In this document: in pieces, positions 16,033-23,816 of the stretch
Layout: each line of letters begins with the position of its first letter
Numbering within the stretch: the stretch's first letter is position 1
NCBI GenBank assembly: GCA_965203435.1
Contig: CBDBCU010000006.1
Location: 310,001-374,000, forward strand
Direction of reading: 5' to 3'
Origin: CBDBCU01 sp965203435
GTDB taxonomy: Bacteria; Chloroflexota; Dehalococcoidia; Lucifugimonadales; UBA3495
DNA length: 64,000 bases
Program-made: the position numbers and the translations under genes
The notes under the pieces: generated by a model
Database searches by the model: none
Seen by the model: only the letters and a program-made list of their open reading frames with translations
What the model was told of the DNA's origin: nothing

Positions 16033-16075
16033 TCCATGTGAGTCACGGGCGGGCCGGACTTGGGGGCGACACACC

Positions 16076-16318
16076 CTAAGGCGTGTTGTCTTTCAGGGAC
16101 ACGTACTTGGCTAATTTCCGACCGTAGCCAATCTCGGTACCCCAGTCGTTTTTTGGCGGGGTCAGGTTGGCGGCTCTTGCCACAGCCGCGTTGTTGTTCA
16201 ACTCATCAAGCGCGCTGGCATACTTGATAGAGAACAGGACTACCGACGCAGCCTTTTCATTCTCAGGCGCGTTCCGGTACTCCTCTTTCAACTTCTCGCC
16301 CAGTTCGTCAACCGTCAT
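16076..16318 (-). CDS. Small uncharacterised protein, 80 residues
   Basis: Begins MTVDELGEKLKEEYRNAPENEKA, preceded by AGGAGG on its own strand, so the start is well supported. Predicted mostly helical and soluble, with KNDWGTEIGYGRKLAKYV near the end. The base composition is lower in GC than its neighbours, and it is the only minus-strand gene within the amidohydrolase array, consistent with insertion. No domain recognised. Confidence 0.6.
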   Translation of the reverse strand: MTVDELGEKLKEEYRNAPENEKAASVVLFSIKYASALDELNNNAAVARAANLTPPKNDWGTEIGYGRKLAKYVSLKDNTP

Positions 16319-16540
16319 ACTACCTCCTTTTAGCAGGATAAATAGACTATACCACTAACCCGGCGGGCTTTGCAAACCGCCCGAAAGGCGGCGGCAGCTC
16401 CTTGCTGTAACGGATGATTTTGAGCTGACCGCTTATTGCCACTTTCCAAAACCTTTGTCAGCGATTAAACTATGTAAGTCAGACGCTGGAAAGTCTGTCC
16501 TTGGCCGACCCGCCCCAAATTGTAGCAAGGAGGGAGTCAA

Positions 16541-16741
16541 ATGGGTTACAGTGTCAACCTTGACAAGCCTGAGAGCCGGGCGACAGTCCATACCTTTGAC
16601 GAGGCCGGGAGTTGCCCGCCGCAGGATAAGCAGCCGGCGGATGGCGATTGGCTCGGGCCCTTTGCCACGCGGGAGGAAGCTATGGAAGCGGCCCAAAAGA
16701 CGGGGCGGCGAGTCCATTGCTGCCAACGCTGCAATCCCTAA
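16541..16741 (+). CDS. Small CxxC-ending protein, 66 residues
   Basis: 66 residues with AAGGAGGG 6-7 bases before the ATG. The body contains GPFATREEAMEAAQKTGRRVHCC and ends C-C-Q-R-C-N-P. The pattern W--PF-TREEA--AA--TGR-V--C--C resembles small single-motif proteins in Actinobacteria and Chloroflexota whose terminal Cys pair may bind zinc. Role unknown. Confidence 0.6.
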   Translation: MGYSVNLDKPESRATVHTFDEAGSCPPQDKQPADGDWLGPFATREEAMEAAQKTGRRVHCCQRCNP

Positions 16742-16812
16742 ACCGGACGCGAGCGTCGTCCTCTGACCCGGGGGATAACCCGAACTTATGAAAATCAGGA
16801 GTAACCCTCGCC

Positions 16813-17775
16813 ATGCGGTCTATTGACATCCACGCCCACATCAGCCCGGCCGGCTATCTGCGCGCCCTGGAAGCCGGCGAGGATTGGTACGGCATCGCCG
16901 CCGAAGCCGACGACTTTCATCTGACCATCCCCCGCACTATGTGGACGCCGGAGCAGCGGCTGACCGATATGGATTCCATCGGCGTGGATGTCCACATCCT
17001 CTCCACCAACGCGGCCTTTTACTTCTACGAAAAGGACGCCGCCACCGTGGCCGCTATGGATCGGGAATGCAACGACTATGTGGCCCAGCTGGTCAAGGAT
17101 TACCCCGACCGTTTTGCGGGCCTGGCGAACCTGCCGATGCAGGATGTCCCGGCCGCCGCCGCCGAACTGGAACGCGCCATGACGCAGTTGGGCCTGAAGG
17201 GGGCCATGATTGGCGACCATGTGAACGGCAAAACCTTTGACGATCCGGAGTTTTTCCCGCTGTGGGAAGTGGCCGAAAAGACCGGGGCCGTTATCCTGAT
17301 TCATCAGGGCGGGGATACCTTGGTCAGCCCCCGCCTGAACCGCTATCATCTGCCCAACACTATCGGCAATCTGGCCGACCGGGCCGTTACCTTTGCCAGC
17401 TTTGTCTTTGGCGGGGTGATGGATAAGTATCCCGACCTGCGGATTTGCCTGTCCCACGGCGGCGGCTATACCTGTTTCGGGGCCGGGCGGATGGATCGCG
17501 GCTGGCAGGTGCGTTCCGAGGCCCGGGCTAACATCGTCCAGCCGCCCAGCAGCTACCTGAACCGCTTTTACTACGACTGCCTCACCCACAGCGCGGCCGC
17601 CCTGCGGATGCTGATTGACCAGGTGGGCGTGGACAAGGTGCTGTTCGGCACCGACTGGCCCTTTGATATGTGCATCGACTGGCCGGTGGCCTGGGTGCTG
17701 GGCCTGGAAAGCCTGACGCCGGCGGAAAAGGAAGCCATCCTTTACAAGAACCTGGAGTCCCTGCTGGGGCTGTAG
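16813..17775 (+). CDS. Amidohydrolase-2 (ACMSD-like) paralog 4
   Basis: 320 residues starting MRSIDIHAHISPAGYL, preceded by AGGAG. It has the same metal ligands (HxH, IHQGGDT, LSHGGGYTCFGAGRMDRGW, GTDWPFD). It is the first gene after the inserted block and shares the Y-x-Y-E-K/R-D-A loop with paralogs 1 and 2. The gene is separated by only 43 bases from paralog 5, and both are introduced by AATCAGGAG, so the two are probably co-transcribed. Confidence 0.85.
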   Translation: MRSIDIHAHISPAGYLRALEAGEDWYGIAAEADDFHLTIPRTMWTPEQRLTDMDSIGVDVHILSTNAAFYFYEKDAATVAAMDRECNDYVAQLVKDYPDRFAGLANLPMQDVPAAAAELERAMTQLGLKGAMIGDHVNGKTFDDPEFFPLWEVAEKTGAVILIHQGGDTLVSPRLNRYHLPNTIGNLADRAVTFASFVFGGVMDKYPDLRICLSHGGGYTCFGAGRMDRGWQVRSEARANIVQPPSSYLNRFYYDCLTHSAAALRMLIDQVGVDKVLFGTDWPFDMCIDWPVAWVLGLESLTPAEKEAILYKNLESLLGL

Positions 17776-17818
17776 GCCATTCCGCCGGGCGGCTCAAACG
17801 AAAATCAGGAGAGGGATA

Positions 17819-18814
17819 ATGCGGAGCATCGACATCCACGCCCATATCGCCCCGGCGGTGGCGGCCCAGCTCCCGGCGGGGCAGGAATGGCACGGCTTTA
17901 CCCGCCAGGAAATCAACGGCCGCCAGTTTCTGGTGCAGCCGGGCAAGCGGCAGTGGCTGCATCCCAAGTACCAGCTGACCCCGGAACAGCGCATCGCCGA
18001 AATGGACGCCCTGGGGGTGGATGTCCAGGTGCTGACCACCTGGGTCGGCCTCTATAACTACGATCTGCCGGCCGCGGTGGGCGCCGCCATCGCCCGGGAT
18101 TGCAACGACTATGTGGCCGAATTGACCCGCAGCCATCCGTCCCGCTTTGCGGGAATGGCTACCCTGCCCATGCAGGACCTGAACGCCGCTATTGCCGAAC
18201 TGGAGCGGGCGGTTAGTCAGCTGGGCCTGAAAGGGGCGCAAATCAACGACCAGGTCAACGGCAAAACCTTCGACCACCCGGACTTTACCCCTTTCTGGCG
18301 GGCGGTCGAGGAAATGGGCGCGCTGATTTTCTTTCATCAGGAGGGGGACGATACCATCGTCGCCCCCCGGGATACCAAGGGCTACTTTATCGACAATTCC
18401 ATTGGCAACCTGGCCGACCGGGTCGTTACCTTTGCCACCCTGGTATTCGGCGGCGTATTGGATCAGTTCCCGGCCTTGAAAGTGTGCCTGGCCCACGGCG
18501 GCGGCTTTGCCTGCTTTGGCGCCGGCCGCCTGGATCGGGGCTGGCAAGTGCGTTCCGAGGCCCGGGTCAATATCCCCCAACCGCCTAGCGCCTACCTGAA
18601 CCGGGTTTATTACGACTGCCTGACCCACAGCGAGGCGGTGCTGCGCTATATGATTGACGCCGCCGGCATTGACCGCATTTTCCTGGGTAGCGACTGGCCC
18701 TACGATATGGGCATCGACTCCCCGGTGGAATGGGTGCAGGGCTTGGCAAGCCTGACCCCAGAGGAAAAAGACGCCATCCTCTGGAAAAACCTGGAGCGGG
18801 TATTGGATCTTTAA
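17819..18814 (+). CDS. Amidohydrolase-2 (ACMSD-like) paralog 5
   Basis: 331 residues, the longest of the five, because of an extra 10-13 residues after the HxH region (RQEINGRQFLVQPGKRQW). Metal-site motifs: IDIHAH, FFHQEGDD in place of IHQGG, LAHGGGFACFGAGRLDRGW, and GSDWPYD in place of GTDWP. The altered metal-loop neighbours and acidic EGDD make it the most divergent paralog and a candidate for a different reaction. Confidence 0.83.
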   Translation: MRSIDIHAHIAPAVAAQLPAGQEWHGFTRQEINGRQFLVQPGKRQWLHPKYQLTPEQRIAEMDALGVDVQVLTTWVGLYNYDLPAAVGAAIARDCNDYVAELTRSHPSRFAGMATLPMQDLNAAIAELERAVSQLGLKGAQINDQVNGKTFDHPDFTPFWRAVEEMGALIFFHQEGDDTIVAPRDTKGYFIDNSIGNLADRVVTFATLVFGGVLDQFPALKVCLAHGGGFACFGAGRLDRGWQVRSEARVNIPQPPSAYLNRVYYDCLTHSEAVLRYMIDAAGIDRIFLGSDWPYDMGIDSPVEWVQGLASLTPEEKDAILWKNLERVLDL

Positions 18815-18841
18815 CCGCCGCCCGTTCAATGGCGTATCGAA

Positions 18842-18869
18842 ACCGTCATTCCCACGAAAGTGGGAATCC
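18842..18869. repeat. REP-B palindrome
   Basis: ACCGTCATTCCCACGAAAG plus TGGGAATCC, a diverged single REP-B copy after paralog 5. Confidence 0.75.
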
Positions 18870-18967
18870 AGAGTAACCGCCGCCCGGTTTGTCCAAAAGC
18901 CGGGCCAATCTGGTATCATAGGCTAACCCGCCGCAATCCAATCCCAAGGGGAAACAAGGAGGCCGTT

Positions 18968-19357
18968 ATGCTGGCTGACCCCATCCGCCTCAAGAACATC
19001 AACCACATCACCTACAATGTGCGGGACAAAGACGCCGCCCTGCGCTGGTACGAGGAGGTCCTGGGGCTGAAACAGATTCCCAAGATGGTCAACAGCGACC
19101 ATCTCTACTGGCTGCAACTGCCCAGCGGGGCCATGGTTCACATCATCGAGAACCCGGATGCCCCCTCCGCGCCCTCCCACCACACCGCCTTTGAGGTGGA
19201 CGACATCGAAGCCTCCCGGGACTATTTCCTCGGCCAGGGCGTCGAGACCACGGAAATCCAGACCCGCAACGACGGGCAGCGGGCCTTTTACATCAACGAC
19301 CCGGACGGCAACCGCATCGAGCTTTGCACCATTTCCGGGTTCGGCGTGCTGGTTTAA
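18968..19357 (+). CDS. VOC-family (glyoxalase-fold) protein
   Basis: 129 residues; ATG chosen because AAGGAGG lies 6 bases before it. Two beta-alpha-beta-beta-beta modules of the vicinal oxygen chelate fold are visible: INHITYNVRD (H13 as metal ligand), HHTAFEVDD (H71/H72), and YINDPDGNRIEL with E118. Family members include dioxygenases, lyases and epimerases. Its position between amidohydrolases and a fumarylacetoacetate-hydrolase-type enzyme favours a ring-cleavage or organic-acid catabolic role, which is an inference. Confidence 0.82.
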   Translation: MLADPIRLKNINHITYNVRDKDAALRWYEEVLGLKQIPKMVNSDHLYWLQLPSGAMVHIIENPDAPSAPSHHTAFEVDDIEASRDYFLGQGVETTEIQTRNDGQRAFYINDPDGNRIELCTISGFGVLV

Positions 19358-19380
19358 GGATTCCGCCCGGTTGCGGCGAT

Positions 19381-19432
19381 TCCGCTCACCCGGAACTTGT
19401 TGCCGGGTCATCCGGAACTTGTTGCCGGATGA
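19381..19432. repeat. Two diverged REP-A elements
   Basis: CTCACCCGGAACTTGTTG and TCATCCGGAACTTGTTG in direct order, in the short gap before the next gene. Confidence 0.7.
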
Positions 19433-19509
19433 ATGCGCCGCTACCGCCCGGAGCCGCTTTAATCCCGGCCGGGCCAACCCGGCCGCCATCCGACACAGCG
19501 AGGCAAACG

Positions 19510-20442
19510 ATGAAACTGGTTTTCTTTGACGATTTCAAGCTGGGCGTGGTCAAAGGCGATGCGGTGGTGGATGTTTCCGCCGCCGTCAGCGGCGTCCCCC
19601 ACACCTCGCCCCAGGACCTGATAAATCGGGTCATTGCCGATTGGTCCCAGCATCGGGACGGCATTGCCGCCCGGGTCAACGCGGAAAGCGGCGTAGCCCT
19701 CAGCGCGGCCCAGCTGCGGCCGCCCCTGCCCAAGCCCTACACCATCGTCTGCATGGCGGTGAATTATATGGAGGATGGCACCCGTTCCGAGCCGGCCCCC
19801 ATCAACGCCTTTCTCAAATCGCCGCACTGCATCATCGGCCCCGACGACACCGTGCTGCTGCCGGACATTCCGGCCACCATCTTTGAGTTCGAGGCGGAAA
19901 TGGCCTTGGTCATCGGCAAGCGGGCGGTGAATGTGCGGCCGGAGGATGCCTACGATTACATCTTTGGCTACCTGAACTTCATCGACGGTTCGGCCCGGGG
20001 CGTGCTGCCGCCGGGCAACACCTTCTATCAGATGAAATCCCGGGCCACCTTTGCCCCCATCGGCCCCTGGATTGTAACCGCCGACGAGTTCCCCAACCCG
20101 CTGAACCGGCAGGTCGTGCTGAAAGTCAACGGCGAAACCAAGCAGAACTACAACACCAGCGATATGGCCCACCAGATTCCCCGCATAATGGAGTGGGTCA
20201 CTTCCATCCACCCCCTGGAGCCGGGGGACATCGTAGCCACCGGCACCAACCACCGCGGCCTCAGCGCCCTGATGGATGGCGATGTCCTTGACCTGGAAGT
20301 AGAGGGCTTGGGCAACCTGCATATCAACTTCCGGGATGACCTGAAACGCCAGTGGCTGCGGGAAACCCGCCTCGACCGCCAGAACCAGGGCTTTGACACC
20401 ACCACCCCGCAAATCAGCGGCAAGTACGCCGAAAGCAGCTAA
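19510..20442 (+). CDS. Fumarylacetoacetate hydrolase family enzyme
   Basis: 310 residues. The carboxyl domain carries the metal-binding FEFEAEMALVIGK motif (E126, E128) and the YLNFIDGSARG region, where the usual N-D-V-(S/T)-A-R-D is changed but one acidic ligand (D159) remains. It ends with the family signature PLEPGDIVATGT. Such enzymes hydrolyse or decarboxylate 2-oxo-4-ene diacids, for example 2-hydroxyhepta-2,4-diene-dioate isomerase or acylpyruvase. A Rho-independent terminator follows, closing the catabolic region. Confidence 0.87.
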   Translation: MKLVFFDDFKLGVVKGDAVVDVSAAVSGVPHTSPQDLINRVIADWSQHRDGIAARVNAESGVALSAAQLRPPLPKPYTIVCMAVNYMEDGTRSEPAPINAFLKSPHCIIGPDDTVLLPDIPATIFEFEAEMALVIGKRAVNVRPEDAYDYIFGYLNFIDGSARGVLPPGNTFYQMKSRATFAPIGPWIVTADEFPNPLNRQVVLKVNGETKQNYNTSDMAHQIPRIMEWVTSIHPLEPGDIVATGTNHRGLSALMDGDVLDLEVEGLGNLHINFRDDLKRQWLRETRLDRQNQGFDTTTPQISGKYAESS

Positions 20443-20476
20443 GCGGCGGGCAACGGCATCGCCAAGGGTATCGGTC

Positions 20477-20512
20477 AGGGGTTTCCGGTTTGCCCGTAAA
20501 CCCCTTTTCTTT
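20477..20512 (+). terminator. Rho-independent terminator
   Basis: GGGGTTTCCGG pairs with CCGTAAACCCC around a short loop, followed by TTTTCTTT. Confidence 0.85.
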
Positions 20513-20534
20513 GGTCAGCAGTACCTGGGCGGCG

Positions 20535-20545
20535 TATGCTATAAT
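20535..20545 (+). promoter_or_regulatory. Extended -10 promoter of HEPN module 1
   Basis: TATGCTATAAT, identical to the promoter of module 2 and of the membrane-protein array at 1373. The start codon lies 30 bases downstream behind GGGAGGG. Confidence 0.6.
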
Positions 20546-20574
20546 TCCCAGCAATTTCAGCGGGAGGGATACCG

Positions 20575-20925
20575 ATGGTTGCGCCCGATAGCGAAACTGC
20601 CGCGCCGGTCAAAAAACGGAAACGGGTCAGCCGCCAACAATTGACCCGGGAGATTTGGTCGGAAGCGGAGCAGGCGGTAAAGGCCGTGGCCCGCCGCCGC
20701 GGCTGGCCCCACGAAACCTATGATGACCTGTACGAAGCGGTACGGGAGCTGGCTAAGGAACATCCCGACCGGTGGATGGAACTGATTGCCGGCTTCGGCG
20801 GCTCTTGTAGCCTGTACCGGGATAATCTCATCCATCCCTTTATGGATATGTATGAGATCAAGTCCTCTCGGCCGGCGGTCCAGGAGTTTATCGCCCTCCT
20901 GGAAACCCTTGAGCCGGCGCGGTAG
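20575..20925 (+). CDS. HEPN/PaREP1-like small protein, module 1 gene A
   Basis: 116 residues with a lysine/arginine-rich amino end (KKRKRVSRQQ), then helical segments: SEAEQAVKAVARRRGWPHETYDDLYEAV read in two parts, and a final LYRDN----FMDMYEI--VQEFIALLETL. The arrangement resembles the carboxyl two-thirds of PaREP1/HEPN-type proteins (A-KA-A---GW-H, then LY-N-----V---I--L). The first ~55 residues are almost identical to gene A of module 2 while the rest has diverged, as expected for a recognition region. Seven bases separate it from gene B. Confidence 0.65.
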   Translation: MVAPDSETAAPVKKRKRVSRQQLTREIWSEAEQAVKAVARRRGWPHETYDDLYEAVRELAKEHPDRWMELIAGFGGSCSLYRDNLIHPFMDMYEIKSSRPAVQEFIALLETLEPAR

Positions 20926-20932
20926 AGCCAAG

Positions 20933-21301
20933 ATGCCGCTTACCGTGGCCGAACATATTGCCGAAGCCCGGGATTCGGCGCTGACGGCGGAACGCCTTTA
21001 CGGGGAAAACCGTCCTTTGCAGGGGGCGGAAATAACTTGGTGTTCCGTAAAACACGCCATCAATGCCATCGGACTGGCCCAGGGCCGGCGGTATGACAGC
21101 TACCGCCAAAAGAAAGGCATCGTGACTTGGCTGGAGCGGCAGGAGGGCTATGCTGACTTGGGGCGGCAATTGGATTATGCCCGCCGCCTGCACGTGGATT
21201 CCGACCACGGGCGACTGGATGCCCAGCAGATAGCGGAAGCTCGGTCCATAACCGCCCTCTTGCTGAATCGCCTGCTGTCCATAGTGGAATTGGGACAATA
21301 G
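20933..21301 (+). CDS. HEPN/PaREP1-like protein, module 1 gene B
   Basis: 122 residues, all-helical. The first pair of helices, AEHIAEARDSALTAERLY and LQGAEITWCSVKHAINAIG, matches the HEPN/PaREP1 pattern in which a sequence of the form GA-W-AVKHAI-A forms the core helix. A third helix carries HVDSDHG, near where HEPN proteins place functional polar residues, although no canonical R-x4-6-H is visible. HEPN proteins act as ribonuclease toxins or as nucleotidyltransferase partners. The tight coupling to gene A suggests a two-component complex. Confidence 0.68.
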   Translation: MPLTVAEHIAEARDSALTAERLYGENRPLQGAEITWCSVKHAINAIGLAQGRRYDSYRQKKGIVTWLERQEGYADLGRQLDYARRLHVDSDHGRLDAQQIAEARSITALLLNRLLSIVELGQ

Positions 21302-21312
21302 CGAGGCAAAAA

Positions 21313-21365
21313 TGGCATCCCAAGCCGGATGCGAACCCGGGCCCCGCTGTTTAACCGGCCGCCGC
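21313..21365 (-). pseudogene. Decayed tRNA-Arg 3' fragment
   Basis: Aligns base for base with the 3' CCA end, T-arm, variable region and half of the anticodon arm of tRNA-Arg at 22139-22214. About 80% are identical over ~60 bases, including the flanking GCAAAAA. The anticodon and 5' half are missing or destroyed. It sits exactly at the junction between the two HEPN modules. Confidence 0.75.
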
Positions 21366-21369
21366 GTTC

Positions 21370-21380
21370 TATGCTATAAT
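21370..21380 (+). promoter_or_regulatory. Extended -10 promoter of HEPN module 2
   Basis: TATGCTATAAT followed by near-identical leader sequence (CAATTTCAG-GGGAGGGATACCG) to that of module 1. Confidence 0.6.
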
Positions 21381-21409
21381 TCCAAGCAATTTCAGTGGGA
21401 GGGATACCG

Positions 21410-21745
21410 ATGGTTGCGCCCGATGGCGAAACCGCCGCGCCGGTCAAAAAACGGAAACGGGTCAGCCGCCAGCAGCTGACCCGGGAGATTTGGTCGGAAG
21501 CGGAACAGGCGGTAAAGGCCGTGGCCCGCCGCCGCGGCTGGCCCCACGAAACCTACGACGACCTGTACGAAGCGGTGCGGCGGCTGGATGCCGAGAACCC
21601 CCATCCGCTCCAGAGCTTCCTGACCTCCTTTCAGGCTTGCCACTTGTTTCGGGATAATGTCCAGTACGATTTTATGGACCTGGCCGAAATAAGGGATTTT
21701 CAGCCGATGGCGAAACGGTTCGTCCAACGGCTGGAAAAGCTCTAA
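21410..21745 (+). CDS. HEPN/PaREP1-like small protein, module 2 gene A
   Basis: 111 residues. The ATG is matched to module 1 rather than a GTG 15 bases upstream. The first half differs from module 1 gene A at only a few residues, while the second half (RRLDAENPHPLQSFLTSFQACHLFRDN...) has diverged but keeps LFRDN and the closing VQRLEKL helix. The contrast between a conserved amino half and variable carboxyl half suggests selection on partner or target recognition, or recombination. Confidence 0.65.
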   Translation: MVAPDGETAAPVKKRKRVSRQQLTREIWSEAEQAVKAVARRRGWPHETYDDLYEAVRRLDAENPHPLQSFLTSFQACHLFRDNVQYDFMDLAEIRDFQPMAKRFVQRLEKL

Positions 21746-21767
21746 CCGGGCCGGCGGGAGAACTCTG

Positions 21768-22124
21768 TTGACTCCGGAGGAGCATATCGCTGAATCCAGG
21801 GATTCAATCCTGACCGCGGAACGGCTTTACCACGAAAACCGCCCCTTGCAGGGCGCGGAAATAATGTGGTGTTCCGTAAAGCACGCCATCAATGCTGTCG
21901 GTGTACGGCGGGGATGGCGCTATGGCACTTATGGACAGAAGCGGGGCATCATAATCCGCTTGGAAGCTGAGGGGCATTCCGACTTGCTGGATTTGCTCTC
22001 CTCAGCCCGGCGGTTGCACACCGACTCTGACCATGGCGTCTTGAGGGTTCAGGAAATTGCCGCCCACCGGAGCGCGTCGGTTACGCTGGTCGAACGCTTG
22101 CTGTCCATAGCGGAATTGGGGTAA
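21768..22124 (+). CDS. HEPN/PaREP1-like protein, module 2 gene B
   Basis: 118 residues from TTG with CCGGAGG nearby. It is the counterpart of module 1 gene B: EHIAESRDSILTAERLYHENRPLQGAEI shares nearly every residue in that region, as does WCSVKHAINAVG; the third helix keeps RRLHTDSDHG. Gene B is therefore more evenly conserved between modules than gene A. The tRNA-Arg gene begins 15 bases past its stop on the other strand. Confidence 0.68.
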   Translation: MTPEEHIAESRDSILTAERLYHENRPLQGAEIMWCSVKHAINAVGVRRGWRYGTYGQKRGIIIRLEAEGHSDLLDLLSSARRLHTDSDHGVLRVQEIAAHRSASVTLVERLLSIAELG

Positions 22125-22138
22125 AGGCAAGGCAAAAA

Positions 22139-22214
22139 TGGCGTCCCAGGCAGGATTCGAACCCGCGACCCGCTGCTTAGAAGGCAGCCGCTCTCTCCTC
22201 TGAGCTACTGGGAC
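22139..22214 (-). tRNA. tRNA-Arg (anticodon TCT)
   Basis: Complete cloverleaf: acceptor GTCCCAG/CTGGGAC, D-stem GCTC/GAGC, anticodon stem GCTGC/GCAGC with loop CTTCTAA, T-stem GCGGG/CCTGC with loop TTCGAAT, discriminator G and an encoded CCA. The 76-base length includes CCA. It reads AGA codons. A degenerate partial copy lies 826 bases away at 21313. Confidence 0.97.
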
Positions 22215-22394
22215 GGGCAGCGGCCGGCCCTTTTCCGCCCGGCCGGGATCTGCAATCTAATCCAATCTTAATTAGTTGCCTTATCAGGTGTCAAGGCAGA
22301 CGGCGATGGGTTACAATGGCTTTGCGGGGCTGCCGGGGCCGGTTAATCCCCTGGCCCTGCCCGCCATTGCTTTGTTGACGGGGGAAGTTTCCTG

Positions 22395-22817
22395 ATGGTT
22401 CAAGAAAGCCGCCCGGTGCGGGTGCTGGTTGCCAAGCCGGGCTTGGACGGCCACGACCGGGGCGCTAAAGTCATCGCCCGGGCCTTGCGGGACGCCGGAA
22501 TGGAAGTCATCTACACCGGCATCCGCCAGACGCCGCAGATGATTGTCCAGGCCGCCGCCCAGGAGGATGTGGCCGTGCTGGGCTTGAGCATCCTTTCCGG
22601 GGCGCACCTGGAACTGGTGTCGGAAATTATGGCCCTGCTGCGGGAGCAGGATATGGCGGATGTGCTGGTCGTCCTCGGCGGCATCATCCCGGAGGAGGAT
22701 CGCCAGCCGCTGGCCGAAATGGGCGTAGCGGCCGTGTTCGGCCCCGGCGCCTCCACCCAGCAAATTGTCGACTATATCCGGGCCGGCGTCCCCAGCGGCG
22801 CGGCGGCCGGCCGCTAG
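22395..22817 (+). CDS. mcmA2: Methylmalonyl-CoA mutase, B12-binding small subunit
   Basis: 140 residues covering only the cobalamin-binding domain. The D-x-H-x-x-G motif (D18-G-H20-D-R-G23) supplies the lower axial His, followed by S-x-L in GLSILSG and the GG of LGGIIP, with ASTQQIVDYIR closing the Rossmann-like fold. It must pair with the catalytic large subunit, which is encoded 13 kb away at 35.9 kb. This is the split-subunit architecture known from archaea and some bacteria. Confidence 0.9.
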   Translation: MVQESRPVRVLVAKPGLDGHDRGAKVIARALRDAGMEVIYTGIRQTPQMIVQAAAQEDVAVLGLSILSGAHLELVSEIMALLREQDMADVLVVLGGIIPEEDRQPLAEMGVAAVFGPGASTQQIVDYIRAGVPSGAAAGR

Positions 22818-22952
22818 CCCGGCCGGTTTGCCTTGACCGGGTTACCCTTGCCCGGGGCCGGCCTGGGGCTGGCCCGGCCCGGTACCGGATAGCCGGCGGC
22901 TGGCGCAATGCCCTATTTCCCGATAATCGGTCAACAATCCCTCAATTTTTAC

Positions 22953-22980
22953 TTGACATTTTGTTAAGAAAAGGGATACA
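22953..22980 (+). promoter_or_regulatory. Candidate promoter for yceD-rpmF-fabD operon
   Basis: A consensus TTGACA -35 sits 16 bases from GATACA, a weak -10 with a T following. It lies in a distinctly AT-rich patch 27 bases before the first gene. Confidence 0.4.
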
Positions 22981-23006
22981 TTGCCCGGCAACGGTTTGCT
23001 TTGCCT

Positions 23007-23531
23007 ATGCGATACAATGTAGCGCAACTGCTCAAGGAACCCATCGGCGCCACCCGCAGCTATCGGCTGTCGGATGAAAGGGCGGACAGCCCGGAGTTCG
23101 GCGCTGATGGGATCAGCGGGGCCGTGCAGTTCCTGCGTACCCATCAGGGCATATTAGCCCGCGGCGTAGCGGAGGCCCGGATGACGCAAACCTGCGGCCG
23201 TTGCCTGCGGGAGTTCGCCGGTTCCGCCCGCCTGCGGGTGGAGGAGGAGTTCTTTCCCCAGGTGGATGTCAACACCGGCCGCCGTTTGACCCTGCCGACC
23301 GAGGTCGACGGAACGGTGATTGACGCTAACCATATCCTGGATTTGACCGAGGTGTTGCGCCAATCCCTAGTGGCGGCGCAGCCAATGAAGCCCCTGTGCC
23401 GGCCGGACTGTCCCGGTCTTTGTCCGGAGTGCGGGGCCGACCGGAACGATGAAATCTGCACCTGCGGCCTAGCCGACCGCGATCCCCGCTGGGGCGCGTT
23501 GACGGCTTTGCTGCCGGAAGCGGAAAGTTAA
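23007..23531 (+). CDS. yceD: DUF177/YceD-family protein
   Basis: 174 residues; ATG 23007 preferred over TTG 23001. It shows the YceD layout: an amino beta domain, CGRCLREF near residue 70, an acidic EEEFFP strand, and a carboxyl CRPDCPGLCPECG cluster ending in CTCG. The Cys pairs probably bind zinc. The family is tied to 23S rRNA or ribosome maturation and typically sits directly before rpmF, as here (14-base gap). Confidence 0.85.
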   Translation: MRYNVAQLLKEPIGATRSYRLSDERADSPEFGADGISGAVQFLRTHQGILARGVAEARMTQTCGRCLREFAGSARLRVEEEFFPQVDVNTGRRLTLPTEVDGTVIDANHILDLTEVLRQSLVAAQPMKPLCRPDCPGLCPECGADRNDEICTCGLADRDPRWGALTALLPEAES

Positions 23532-23545
23532 GAGGAAACCATACC

Positions 23546-23728
23546 ATGGGCGCAGTGCCGAACAAGAAAGTTACCCGGGCCCGGCGGGGGCGGCGGCTGA
23601 CTTCCTACAAGTTGAAGCCGCTCCATCCCGCCTTTTGCCCACGCTGCCGCACCGCCAAGCGGCCCCACGCCGCCTGTCCCCAGTGCGGCTACTACCGGGG
23701 CCGCCGGGTGCTAGGAGTAGGGGTGTGA
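23546..23728 (+). CDS. rpmF: 50S ribosomal protein L32
   Basis: 60 residues. It starts MGAVPNKKVTRARRGRR and has the zinc-binding C-x2-C...C-x2-C pair (FCPRCRTAKRPHAACPQCG) followed by GYYRGRRVL, all diagnostic of L32. GAGGAAACC precedes the ATG. Fatty-acid synthesis genes follow, the classic rpmF-fab arrangement. Confidence 0.95.
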   Translation: MGAVPNKKVTRARRGRRLTSYKLKPLHPAFCPRCRTAKRPHAACPQCGYYRGRRVLGVGV

Positions 23729-23816
23729 GGTAGCCGCCGCAACTTGGGCCGCGGCGGCCGCTTGCCGGCCGCCATCAGCCTAAGTCCTGCGTCGCGGCCG
23801 CGAGGGTTTGTTGAGC

